Shown: positions 34,325 through 42,697 of the stretch, one piece after another | Numbering within the stretch: position 1 is the first letter of the stretch | Layout of the letters: every line of letters begins with the position of its first letter | Source: Streptomyces sp. V2I9 | GTDB taxonomy: Bacteria > Actinomycetota > Actinomycetes > Streptomycetales > Streptomycetaceae | DNA length: 64,000 bases | Direction: 5' to 3' | Assembly: GCF_030817475.1 (NCBI RefSeq) | Contig: NZ_JAUSZJ010000002.1 | Coordinates: 2,223,501-2,287,500 of the forward strand | Made by a program: the position numbers and the translations under genes | The notes under the pieces: model-generated | Database searches by the model: none | What the model saw: the letters and a program-made list of their open reading frames with translations, nothing else | Told to the model about the DNA's origin: nothing

Positions 34325-35380
34325 TCAGCTTCCGGTGGCCGACTTCCAGGCGTCGATGTACGTGTCGAGGTGGGCGCCGATGTCCGACCAGTCGGGCTCG
34401 AAGATCTCCACACCCTCCATCAGTCCGGCCAGTTCGACGGCGTTGGCGTCGGTGGCCTTGATGTCCTTGCGCGCGGCGAACCCGCCGCCGACCGCGCTGA
34501 CGTCGCGCTGGGCCTGCTCGGAGAGCATGAAGTCGAGCAGCTTCTTGCCGTTCTCGCTGTGCGGGGCCTTGGCGACGAGTCCCGCCGCGTAGGGGAGAGC
34601 GAAGCTGGTGGGCTTCCCGTCGCCCTTGGCGGGGAACCAGATGCCGAGGTGGGGCATGTCCTTGGACTGGGCGAAGTTCATCTGGACGTCTCCGTTGGCG
34701 ACGAGGAGTTCACCCTTGTCGACCTTGGGGGCGAGCTTCCCGGTGGAGGCGGACGGGCCGACGTTGTTGGCCTGGAGCTTCTTCAGGTAGGCCATGGCCG
34801 GCTCCTGCCCGCCGAAGTCGTGCATGGCCTTGATGAGGACGGCGGTCCCGTCGCCCGCGACGCCGGGGGTGGAGTACTGGATCTTCTCCTTGTACGCGGG
34901 GTCGAGCAGCTCCTCCCAGGTGCGGGGCGGGGCCTTCAGCTCCTTCGTGTTGTGGATGAAGCCGAAGTAGTTGTTGACGACGGAGGTCCACGTGCCGTCG
35001 GCCGCGCGGCCGGCGCCGTCGACCAGGTCGGCGCCCTCGGGCTCGTACGCGGTCAACAGGCCCTTCTTGTCGGCCTGCTGGATGAAGGGCGGGAGCGTGA
35101 CGAGGACGTCGGCCCGGGTGTTGGACTTCTCGCGGGCGGCGCGCTGGACCATCTCGCCGGAGCCGCCCTCGACGTACTTCACCGTGATGCCGGTCTTCTT
35201 CTCGAAGTCCTCGAAGACCTTGTCGTACCAGCCGTCGCCGTTCTCGCCCTTGAGGCCGTCGGCGCTGTAGACGGTGACGGACTTCTCGTCGGACGCGGCG
35301 GAGGAGCCGCCGCAGGCGGTGAGGGTCAGGGCCGCGCAGGCAGCCAGGGGCAGGGCGAGGGTGCGGGCGGGGATGCGCAT
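34325..35380 (-). CDS. ABC substrate-binding lipoprotein, 2-aminoethylphosphonate type (PhnS-like)
   Basis: 351 residues. GGAGAACTCC precedes ATG 35380. Lipobox LTLTAC (Cys23). It is an extracellular solute-binding fold of the iron/AEP type: SVTVYSADGLKGENGDGWYDKVFEDFEKKTGI, then DVLVTLPPFIQQ, NYFGFIHNTKEL and GEMVQRAAREK. It is the last gene of the phosphonate operon, after two permeases. The ligand is inferred from context as 2-aminoethylphosphonate or a derivative; Fe3+ cannot be excluded by sequence alone. Confidence 0.82.
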   Translation of the reverse strand: MRIPARTLALPLAACAALTLTACGGSSAASDEKSVTVYSADGLKGENGDGWYDKVFEDFEKKTGITVKYVEGGSGEMVQRAAREKSNTRADVLVTLPPFIQQADKKGLLTAYEPEGADLVDGAGRAADGTWTSVVNNYFGFIHNTKELKAPPRTWEELLDPAYKEKIQYSTPGVAGDGTAVLIKAMHDFGGQEPAMAYLKKLQANNVGPSASTGKLAPKVDKGELLVANGDVQMNFAQSKDMPHLGIWFPAKGDGKPTSFALPYAAGLVAKAPHSENGKKLLDFMLSEQAQRDVSAVGGGFAARKDIKATDANAVELAGLMEGVEIFEPDWSDIGAHLDTYIDAWKSATGS

Positions 35381-35439
35381 GGAGTTCTCCTGAGGACGGG
35401 AGTGCGGAGAGGCGGGGGTCAGCGATCGGCTGACGGGGG

Positions 35440-36237
35440 TCAGCGGTAGGAGGCGCGGGTCCGGACGCGCGAGACGGCGGCGAGGACCAGGAGCGTCGTC
35501 GTCATCAGGACCACGGCGAGGGCGGCGCCGGTGAAGAGGGAACCCCGGTCGGTGGCGGCGAAGATGTGCACCGGCAGCGGGGTCCAGTCCGGCGGGTAGA
35601 GCATCATCGTGGCGCTCAACTCCCCCATGGACAGGGCGAAGCAGAGCCCGGCGGCCGAGGTGAGCGAGGGCAGCAGCAGCGGCAGCCTCACCCGCCACAG
35701 CACCCGCGCGGGACTCGCGCCGAGACCGGCGGCGGCCTGTTCGTACGCCGGGTCGAGGCGGCGCACGGCGGCGGAGACCGACTGGTAGGCGAACGCGGTG
35801 ACCAGGACGGTGTGGGCGAGGATCACGATCCACCGTGTCCCGTTGAGCAGGACGGGCGGCCGGCTGTAGGCGACCAGCACCGCGAGGCCGACGACCACCG
35901 AGGGGACGGCGACCGGCAGGATGAACAGCGCGTCCAGGAGCCGCTTGCCGCGCGTGCGGAGGGAAGCGGCGGCGAGGGCGGCCCAGCCGCCGAGGGTGAG
36001 GGCGAGCACGCTCGCGGAGACGGCCGTGACCAGGCTGGTGGTCAGCGCCTGGAGCGAATCGCCGTTCGTCGCGGCGGCGTAGCGCTCGACGGTGGGGCCG
36101 GAGGGAAAGGCCCCGGACCAGTTCGTGGCGAGGGACGCGGCGAGGATGACGAACAGGGGCACCGCGAACAGCGGGACGAAGAGGAGCAGGAAGGCGGCCC
36201 GGACGGCCCACTTCCCGGCCCGGCTATGCACCAGCAC
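35440..36237 (-). CDS. ABC permease, phosphonate transporter second subunit (PhnV-like)
   Basis: 265 residues with six predicted membrane helices. The coupling loop is YEQAAAGLGASPARVLWRVRLPLLLPSL. The start ATG overlaps the end of the preceding permease gene by 14 bp. It pairs with that permease to form the channel. Confidence 0.85.
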   Translation of the reverse strand: MLVHSRAGKWAVRAAFLLLFVPLFAVPLFVILAASLATNWSGAFPSGPTVERYAAATNGDSLQALTTSLVTAVSASVLALTLGGWAALAAASLRTRGKRLLDALFILPVAVPSVVVGLAVLVAYSRPPVLLNGTRWIVILAHTVLVTAFAYQSVSAAVRRLDPAYEQAAAGLGASPARVLWRVRLPLLLPSLTSAAGLCFALSMGELSATMMLYPPDWTPLPVHIFAATDRGSLFTGAALAVVLMTTTLLVLAAVSRVRTRASYR

Positions 36238-37129
36238 GACGACTCACCACCCGGTAGAGGCCGTAGAGCCCTACGGAGATCCCGATGTTGACGACGGCGA
36301 CCACGCAGGCGGCGGCATAGTCCGACTCCAGGATCGCCTTGCTGTGGACGAGCATCGGCAGCGTCGTGACGCCCTTAGCCCCGGTGAACAGGACGATCCC
36401 GAACTCGTTGAGGCACATCACCAGCACGAGGCTGCCGCCCGCCGCGAGGGCCGGAAGCGCCTCGGGCAGGATCACCCGCCGGATGACCCTGCCGGGTCCG
36501 GCGCCCAGCGAGGAGGCCACTTCGAGCTGCGCGGTCTCCAGTTGGGAGAACGCGGCGAGCAGGGGGCGCATCACGAACGGCGTGAAGTAGGTGATCTCGG
36601 CGAGCAGCACGCCCCAGGGCGTGGTCAGGAAGTGGAAGGGCCCCTCGGCCGCCCCGGTGGCTCCGGTCCAGAGCCCGTTGGCCATCCCGACCGAGCCGTA
36701 GATGAACAGCAGGGCGAGCGTGATGAGGAAGGACGGGAAGGAGAGGAACACGTCGACGAACCGGGCGACCGCCTTCCCGCCGGGGAACGGAACGAACGCG
36801 ATGACCAGCGCGAGGGCGAATCCGAGAACGAGGCAGCCCGCGGTCGAGCCGAGGGCCAGCCATACGGTGGTGGTGAGCGCGTCGCGGAAGGCGGCCGAGG
36901 CGAAGACCTCGGCGTACGGGTCGAGGGAGACACCGCCCTCGTCCGGCGTGAACGACTGCTGGACGACGAGGGCCAGCGGGTGGAGGAACGCGAGCGCGAG
37001 CACGGCGACGGGCGGCAGCGCCCAGACCCAGGTGGGGACGGACCGGGACCGGGCGGGGGCGGCGGCACCGGTGGGCAGAGGGCCGGTGGTGTCGGTACGG
37101 GTGGGGAGAGGGCCGGTGGTGGCGGTCAC
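36224..37129 (-). CDS. ABC permease, phosphonate transporter first subunit (PhnU-like)
   Basis: 301 residues from GTG 37129, which shares a GTGA overlap with the stop of the ATPase gene. A short N-terminal tail repeats GPLPTxxDTTGPLPTG, then six helices (VWALPPVAVLALAFLHPLAL onward). The coupling loop is ETAQLEVASSLGAGPGRVIRRVILPEALPAL. Longer in-frame starts inside the ATPase gene are unlikely. Confidence 0.84.
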   Translation of the reverse strand: MTATTGPLPTRTDTTGPLPTGAAAPARSRSVPTWVWALPPVAVLALAFLHPLALVVQQSFTPDEGGVSLDPYAEVFASAAFRDALTTTVWLALGSTAGCLVLGFALALVIAFVPFPGGKAVARFVDVFLSFPSFLITLALLFIYGSVGMANGLWTGATGAAEGPFHFLTTPWGVLLAEITYFTPFVMRPLLAAFSQLETAQLEVASSLGAGPGRVIRRVILPEALPALAAGGSLVLVMCLNEFGIVLFTGAKGVTTLPMLVHSKAILESDYAAACVVAVVNIGISVGLYGLYRVVSRRAGA

Positions 37130-38247
37130 GGGGTGACACCCCCCGTGCCTTCCGCCCCTGCCGGGAGCAGCACCGCGTCCTCGGCCGCGAAGTGGAAGGT
37201 GACGGGGGCGCCGAGCGCCGGAGGGTCGCGCAGTTCGCGGAGGTCGGCCATGAGGGGATGGCCGTCGGCATCGGCGTGGACGCGGTGGGTGGAACCGCGC
37301 CACTGGACCTCGGTGACGGTGCCGGTGAGCGCGTTGGGACCGGCGCCGAGGCCGACCAGATGGGGCCGGACGCAGAGCGTGGCGGTCGCGCCGGGGGCGG
37401 CGGTGCCGGTGGGTACGGCCAGGGCGTGGTCACCGAGCCGGACGGTCGCTTCGCCGGTCACGGTGACCGGGAACAGGTTGGCGTTGCCGACGAACGAGGC
37501 GGTGAACTCCGTACGGGGCCGGCGGTACAGCTCCCGGGGGGTGCCGCAGTCCTGGAGCCGGGCCCGGTCCATGACGGCGATCCGGTCGGCCAGGGTCAGC
37601 GCCTCCACCTGGTCGTGGGTGACGTACAGGATGGACACGTCCGGCAACTCGCGGTGCAGCCTCGCCAGTTCGGTGAGCATCCCGGAGCGGAGCCGGGCGT
37701 CGAGCGCGGAGAGCGGCTCGTCCAGGAGCAGCACACCGGGGCGGATGGCGAGCGCGCGGGCGATGGCGACGCGCTGCTGCTGGCCGCCGGAGAGTTCCCG
37801 CGGGTGGCGGTCGGCGTACGCGGCCATGCCGACGAGTTCCAGGGCCTCGGTGACCCGGCCGGGGATCTCGGCCTTCGGGGTGCGGTGGGCCTTGAGCCCG
37901 AAGGCCACGTTGTCCTTGACCTTGAGGTGCGGGAAGAGCGCGTAGCTCTGGACGACCATGCCGATGCCGCGCCGGTGCGGAGGCAGGGCGGTGACGTCCC
38001 GGCCGCCGAGGAGGACCCGCCCGGAGGCGGGCCGGACGAATCCCGCGACGGCGCGCAGGGCGGTGGTCTTGCCCGAGCCGGAGGGCCCGAGGAGGGCCAT
38101 CACCTCGCCGGGTTCGACGGTGAGGTCGAGCCGGTCGAGGACGACGTTCCCCCCGTAGGCGACGGTGACACCGTCGAAGCGGATGCCGCCGGGGGCGGGG
38201 GCGGGGGTCCCGTCGGCGGTGGCGGGGGCCTTGATCGCGCGGGTCAT
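37126..38247 (-). CDS. ABC ATPase of the phosphonate importer (PhnT-like)
   Basis: 373 residues. Walker A GPSGSGKTT, signature LSGGQQQRVAIARAL, Walker B VLLLDEPLSALDARLR and H-loop YVTHDQVEAL, with a C-terminal TOBE-type regulatory domain (~residues 245-360), as in Pot/Fbp/PhnT ATPases. The ATG overlaps the HAD gene stop (ATGA). It drives import at the membrane. Confidence 0.88.
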   Translation of the reverse strand: MTRAIKAPATADGTPAPAPGGIRFDGVTVAYGGNVVLDRLDLTVEPGEVMALLGPSGSGKTTALRAVAGFVRPASGRVLLGGRDVTALPPHRRGIGMVVQSYALFPHLKVKDNVAFGLKAHRTPKAEIPGRVTEALELVGMAAYADRHPRELSGGQQQRVAIARALAIRPGVLLLDEPLSALDARLRSGMLTELARLHRELPDVSILYVTHDQVEALTLADRIAVMDRARLQDCGTPRELYRRPRTEFTASFVGNANLFPVTVTGEATVRLGDHALAVPTGTAAPGATATLCVRPHLVGLGAGPNALTGTVTEVQWRGSTHRVHADADGHPLMADLRELRDPPALGAPVTFHFAAEDAVLLPAGAEGTGGVTP

Positions 38248-38957
38248 GCCTCGGCCCGCGCGATGAGGTCGGGCAGCTCGGCGACGGACCCGAGGACGTG
38301 GGTCGCGCCGTGCCGGGCCAGCTGGTCCCGGGCGTGGGCGCCGGTGAGGACCCCGGCGACGATCCCGGCACCGGAGCGTACGCCGCTGAGCATGTCGTAC
38401 GAGGTGTCGCCGGCGACCGCGATCCGCCGGACGTCGTCCACGGCGGTGGTGCGCAGGAAGGCCGCCAGCACCATGTCCGGGTAGGGCCGCCCCCGGCCGC
38501 CCGCGTCGGCGGGGCAGAGGGTGAGCGGGACGAGGTCCTGCCAGCCGAGTGCGGCGAGGATGGCGTCCTGGGTGGCGCGGGCGAAGCCGGTGGTCAGGAC
38601 GACGGTTCGGCCTTCTGCCGTGAGCCGTTCGACGGCCTCGCGGGCGCCGGGGAGCGGCGCGACACGGCCGCCGTCGACCAGTTCCCCGTACGCCTCCTCG
38701 AAGGCGGAGTTGGCGTACCGGGCCCGGTCCTCGTCCCCGAACAGGTGCCGGAACACGGAGATCTTGGACTCTCCCATGGTGGCTCGTACGTAGGCGAGTT
38801 GGCGCTCGTGCTCGTCCGAGCCGGGCTGCACGCCGAGGTGCCGGGCGGCGGCCGAGAACGCCTGCTCGACGAGGCCGCCGTCGGCGACGGTGGTCCCGGC
38901 CATGTCGAGGACGACGAGGCCGAAGGGGTGCGCGGTCGTGGGTGTCGCGGAAGTCAT
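38244..38957 (-). CDS. Phosphonatase-like HAD hydrolase
   Basis: 237 residues from ATG 38957. GTG 38966, in a GTGA overlap with the upstream gene, is the alternative start. HAD motif I is LVVLDMAGTTVADGG (Asp18). TMGESKISVFRHL has the MGxxK pattern (Lys65) that in phosphonoacetaldehyde hydrolase supplies the Schiff-base Lys. Other motifs are VVLTTGFAR and RIAVAGDTSYDMLSG. It probably cleaves the C-P bond of phosphonoacetaldehyde or a close analogue to give phosphate. It sits between the oxidase that could make that aldehyde and the importer. Confidence 0.83.
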   Translation of the reverse strand: MTSATPTTAHPFGLVVLDMAGTTVADGGLVEQAFSAAARHLGVQPGSDEHERQLAYVRATMGESKISVFRHLFGDEDRARYANSAFEEAYGELVDGGRVAPLPGAREAVERLTAEGRTVVLTTGFARATQDAILAALGWQDLVPLTLCPADAGGRGRPYPDMVLAAFLRTTAVDDVRRIAVAGDTSYDMLSGVRSGAGIVAGVLTGAHARDQLARHGATHVLGSVAELPDLIARAEA

Positions 38958-38962
38958 GTGGT

Positions 38963-40087
38963 TCACCAGCCCAGTTGGTCGGCGGTCGTTTCGGCGATGG
39001 CGGGCGAGCAGGTCATTCCGCGCCCGCCGGGCCCGGTGACGAGCCAGACCCCGTCGCGTACCTGCTGCCGGTGGACGACGCGCGAGGTGTCGGCGCACTG
39101 GGCGTAGACACCCGCCCAGCGGTGGCGGATGCGCGGCAGCGGGCGGCCGAGGAAGGCTTCGACGACTCCGGTGAGGTGCTCGTAGGGCTCCTCGACGGTG
39201 TCGAAGGCGAAGGGATGCTCGTACTCGTGGGTGTCCCCGATGGTCAGCCCGCCGTCCTGCCGCTGCACCATGAGGAGTTGCATGCGGTGTTCGGCGGCCA
39301 CGGCGTCCTGCGGCTGGCCGGCGTCGAGCGCGTCGAGCGCCTCGCTGCGGTACGCGGGGTAGTAGCGGAAGCTGTCGGCGTCGGCGACCGAGGTGGTGAG
39401 GGGCTCGCCGAGCGGGTCGGTCTGCATCATCTGGAGGCGGACGCGGCGGACAGGGAGGTCGGGTCCGGCGAGTTCGCGCACCAGCCCGCCGAGCCAGGCC
39501 CCGGTGGCGAGGATCACGGCGTCGCCGGTGTGGACGTCGCCGTGGTCGTCGCGCACCGAGGCGGCACCGAGGACCTCACGCACCTCACGACCGCCGAGGA
39601 AGGTGTACCTCCCGGAGGCCAGCAGCTCCTGCTTGAGGGCGAGTTGGGCGGTCCGGGGCTCCACCGCCGCGTCCCGCTCGCACCACAGGGCCGCGGTGAA
39701 CGCGCCCCGCAGGGCCGGGTTGACCGCCCGCGCCTCGTCGGCGGTCAGCAGCCGGTAGCCGCGCGCCGCCGCGTCGGGCCGGGCGACGGCCGCCTCGGCG
39801 ACCGCGACCTCGTACGCGGTACGCAGCGGGGTCAGCGAACCGCACGGCCGGAAGCCGAGTCCGGGCACCCGCTCCCCGATGCCCTCCCACAGCTCACGGG
39901 CGCGCAGGGCCGTGTCCAGCTCCTCGCCGCCGGCCCGGCCGCTGACCCATATCTGTCCGAAATTGCGGAGCGATGCCCCGCGCGCCTCGCTCTCACGCTC
40001 GATCTGTACGACCTCGTGGCCGCGGCTGACTGCGTGCCAGGCGTGCATGGTTCCCACCACGCCGGCTCCTACGACGATGACTCTCAC
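38963..40087 (-). CDS. FAD-dependent amine oxidase of phosphonate loci (TIGR03364-like)
   Basis: 374 residues from GTG 40087 (GGAG 10 bp upstream); GTG 40096 is an alternative. The dinucleotide fold is VRVIVVGAGVVGTMHAW. It belongs to the DAAO/glycine-oxidase-like group: SLRNFGQIW, VILATGAWLGGLV and the C-terminal VTGPGGRGMTCSPAIAE. The TIGR03364 group is found in phosphonate operons, where relatives oxidise 2-aminoethylphosphonate derivatives. Here it would produce phosphonoacetaldehyde for the next enzyme in place of the PhnW transaminase, which is absent. It is the first gene of the operon. Confidence 0.85.
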   Translation of the reverse strand: MRVIVVGAGVVGTMHAWHAVSRGHEVVQIERESEARGASLRNFGQIWVSGRAGGEELDTALRARELWEGIGERVPGLGFRPCGSLTPLRTAYEVAVAEAAVARPDAAARGYRLLTADEARAVNPALRGAFTAALWCERDAAVEPRTAQLALKQELLASGRYTFLGGREVREVLGAASVRDDHGDVHTGDAVILATGAWLGGLVRELAGPDLPVRRVRLQMMQTDPLGEPLTTSVADADSFRYYPAYRSEALDALDAGQPQDAVAAEHRMQLLMVQRQDGGLTIGDTHEYEHPFAFDTVEEPYEHLTGVVEAFLGRPLPRIRHRWAGVYAQCADTSRVVHRQQVRDGVWLVTGPGGRGMTCSPAIAETTADQLGW

Positions 40088-40162
40088 GGCGGCCACGCTC
40101 CTCGGGGCCGGTGTCCCGGACGCGTCCGGTCACCGACGGGACGGTGAACGACCCCGCACATT

Positions 40163-40179
40163 TGGACCAGACCCGTTAC
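40163..40179 (-). promoter_or_regulatory. 17-bp repeated operator-like site B
   Basis: GTAACGGGTCTGGTCCA on the minus strand, identical to site A at 34245-34261. It is 67-76 bp before the start of the oxidase gene (depending on the GTG used) and 61 bp beyond the stop of the GntR gene. It is the likely control site of the phosphonate operon. Confidence 0.68.
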
Positions 40180-40239
40180 GCTTCCGTGACCTTTGGGGTG
40201 GCCGCACGAGCCGGGCGACCGGAGGAGGGTGCGGCCCGT

Positions 40240-41010
40240 TCAGCGCTGCGCGTCGCCCCGCAGATGGGCGGAGAAGGAGAAGCGGTCGCCCCGGAACAGG
40301 CTCCGCACGCGCTCCAGCGGCCGGCCGTCCGCGTCTCGGGAGAGCCGGTGGATGAGGAGCATCGGCAGCGCGGGCGGGGTGCCGATGAGCAGGGCTTCGC
40401 GGGGGGTCGCCAGCACGGTCTCGATCCGCTCGTCCGCGTCGCCGAAGGCGATCCGGAGCCGGTCGTGGAGGTAGGCGTAGAAGGAGGAGTCCGGGTCGAA
40501 CTCCGTGTCCAGGTCCGGGACGCGGGCGACGCCGACGTACGTGCTCTCCAGCCCGACGCGCTCGTCGTCGGCGAGCAGCACGCGCTCCAGGTGCCAGACC
40601 GGCTCGCCCCGTTCGACCGCGATCTCGGCGGCCAGCGCCTCGGGGCAGGGGAAGCGGTCGAGGCCGATGAGGTGGCGGCCGGGCCGCCGGCCCTGGCGGC
40701 GGACGCCCTCGGTGTAGCTGGCGAGCGAGAGCGGCTGCTCCAGCTTCGGCCCGGCGACGACGGTGCCGCGCCCCTGACGGCGCAGCCGCCCTTCGAGGAG
40801 GAGTTCGCGCAGGGCCTGGCGGACGGTCTCGCGCGAGACCTCGTGCCGGAGGGCCAGTTCCCGCTCGGTGGGCAGGAGCCCGCCCTCCCCCAACTCGTCC
40901 AGCAGCACCGCGATACGGGCCTTGACCGCGTAGTACTTCGGGATACGGCCGTGCTCGGGGATGCCGGAGCGGATCGGTGCGCCAGGTGTCTGGTCGTTCG
41001 GGTAGTCCAC
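40240..41010 (-). CDS. GntR/HutC-family regulator of the phosphonate locus
   Basis: 256 residues from GTG 41010. The N-terminal winged helix is PKYYAVKARIAVLLDELGEGGLLPTERELALRHEVSRETVRQALRELL. A UTRA ligand-binding domain follows (PLSLASYTEGVRRQGR, VWHLERVLLADDERVGLESTYV, MLLIHRLSRDADGRPLERVRSLFRGDRFSF). It lies directly upstream of the operon on the same strand and probably binds the duplicated 17-bp site. Its effector is presumably a phosphonate. Confidence 0.88.
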   Translation of the reverse strand: MDYPNDQTPGAPIRSGIPEHGRIPKYYAVKARIAVLLDELGEGGLLPTERELALRHEVSRETVRQALRELLLEGRLRRQGRGTVVAGPKLEQPLSLASYTEGVRRQGRRPGRHLIGLDRFPCPEALAAEIAVERGEPVWHLERVLLADDERVGLESTYVGVARVPDLDTEFDPDSSFYAYLHDRLRIAFGDADERIETVLATPREALLIGTPPALPMLLIHRLSRDADGRPLERVRSLFRGDRFSFSAHLRGDAQR

Positions 41011-41106
41011 CGCCCGATCGTGGCAGACGCGGGTGAACGGACCGGTACGGGACGGCGCGCCGGGGGTACGTCGCCGGGCGGTTTCCAGGGGGCCTCGGGC
41101 GGCCGG

Positions 41107-42387
41107 TCAGCTGACGGCCCGGCGGGCCCGGCGGGCGTGCAGCACCAGGCCGGCCCCACCGAGCAGGAGCGCCCCGGCGACGGCCCCGGTCCAGGCCGCC
41201 GACGCGGGTCCGGTCCGGGCGAGTTCGGGGAGCGGGCGGCCGGAGCCGTCACGGGGCGGGTGGCCGGGGTGCTCGTCCGCGCCGTCGCCACCGCTCGGGT
41301 CCCGGCCTTCCCGGCCGCTCGGGTCCCGGCCGCCGGCTTCGATGCCGGTCGACGGACGGGAGCTGGGGTCGGGGTCGGGGGACGGGACCTGGCCGGTACC
41401 GGGGTCCGTTCCGGGGTTGTCGGGATCACCGGGCCGTTCCGTAGGGGTGTCGGCACCAGGACCGCTGCGCTCCGGGTCGGGACGGCCGGGACGCTGCGGC
41501 GAGGGACTTTCCGGCCGGCTGCTCTGTCGCGGCGGGGTATCCGGCCGGGCCGGGCGTTCCGTGCGGGGGGCTTCCGGTTCCCGGATGCCGCCGGTGACAC
41601 CGTCCGCGATGACGAAGGGGTACTCCCCCGACTCCCCCACCCAGTCACCGTCCTCACGCCCGCCCCCCTTGGCCTTGTTCTGGTGGCGGCGCTGGACGAC
41701 GGCGGCGTGGGCGGTGACCGGGCCGGGGGCGGTGTCCGAGGTGAAGGCCATGCGGACGCGTACGGAGACGGTCTTTCCGGCGGGAACGGTGAACCCGAAG
41801 AACGGCTCGCCGGAGCCGCCGTCCCCCTCCTCGCTGTCCCCCTCCCCCTGCGGCGCATCGTCGCCGCCGAAGACGCCGATCTGCTCGTCGTGGTCGGTGC
41901 TCTCCCAGGTGACCCGGTGTGTGGCCCCGGCGCGGCCCGGCTCGGCGAACTCCACCCGGATCTGTTCCGACGTCAGCCGTCGGTCGCGGTCGGTGAGGAC
42001 GAGGACCGGGTGCAGGGCCCGGCAGGTCGCGGCGGTGGTGTTGGTGAGGTCGAGGAACCACGTCCCGTGACCGCCACCGGAGGCGTACCGGTCCGGGGCG
42101 TCCTGGATGCGGGCCTCGATGGGGAACTCCTCGGCGTCCGGGTTCCCGCAACCGGGCTGCTCGTCGGCGGCCACGGCGGACACGCCGGCCTCTGCGGTTC
42201 CAGCGGCTCCGGCGGCCCCGGCGGCCCCGGCGGCCCCGGCCGATGAGGGCGCGGGCGCGGGCCTGCTCGGCAGAGCGGCGGCCTGCGGGCCGCCCAGGAG
42301 TGCGGCGGGCACCGTGATCCCGGCGGCCAGCCCGAGGGCGGCGACCGCACGGGCGTCACGCAGGCGTGCGGAGGGGGGAGGGGGCAT
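41107..42387 (-). CDS. LAXTG-anchored surface protein (sortase substrate)
   Basis: 426 residues from ATG 42387. The signal peptide region is AVAALGLAAGITVPAALLGG, followed by an (AGA)n/AAG linker encoded by repeated GGCCCCGGC text. A beta-rich domain covers about 75-240 (TWFLDLTNTT, VPAGKTVSVRVRMAF), then a long Pro/Asp/Gly/Arg linker. The end reads LARTG, a helix (AWTGAVAGALLLGGAGLVL) and a basic tail: a class E-type LAXTG sorting signal. It should be linked to the wall by a SrtE-type sortase encoded elsewhere. It is not in an operon. Confidence 0.87.
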   Translation of the reverse strand: MPPPPSARLRDARAVAALGLAAGITVPAALLGGPQAAALPSRPAPAPSSAGAAGAAGAAGAAGTAEAGVSAVAADEQPGCGNPDAEEFPIEARIQDAPDRYASGGGHGTWFLDLTNTTAATCRALHPVLVLTDRDRRLTSEQIRVEFAEPGRAGATHRVTWESTDHDEQIGVFGGDDAPQGEGDSEEGDGGSGEPFFGFTVPAGKTVSVRVRMAFTSDTAPGPVTAHAAVVQRRHQNKAKGGGREDGDWVGESGEYPFVIADGVTGGIREPEAPRTERPARPDTPPRQSSRPESPSPQRPGRPDPERSGPGADTPTERPGDPDNPGTDPGTGQVPSPDPDPSSRPSTGIEAGGRDPSGREGRDPSGGDGADEHPGHPPRDGSGRPLPELARTGPASAAWTGAVAGALLLGGAGLVLHARRARRAVS

Positions 42388-42697
42388 CGGGGGGTCACCC
42401 TTCACTGCTCTCGCGGATCACTGCTCTCGCGGACGGCCGGGGCGGGGCCCCGGCGGTGCCCTCCGAGGCCATCACGCGCGCGCGAACCCAGAGAGTCGAC
42501 ATGCCGACACGATTCATACGATCACCCGACCGCACCCCGGCGTGGCCCGGTGGCGTCCTGGCCGACCTCACACCCTCCGGCCAGGGACCGTCGGAGGGGC
42601 ATCACGACGGCCGGGGACCGCCGGAGGCGTCACGACGGCCGGGGACCGCCCCCGCCCGTCACACCGGCCACCGACTCGGCGGGACCGACCCCACCCG
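42388..42697. other. Intergenic region with two short duplications
   Basis: 310 bp with no gene. TCACTGCTCTCGCGGA is repeated in tandem at 42402-42433, and TCACGACGGCCGGGGACCG occurs twice around 42600-42650. It lies upstream of the surface-protein gene and downstream of the ROK gene. Confidence 0.5.
42402..42433. repeat. Two perfect tandem 16-bp copies
   Basis: TCACTGCTCTCGCGGA twice with no spacer, 15 bp upstream of the surface-protein start, in its 5' leader. Confidence 0.9.
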
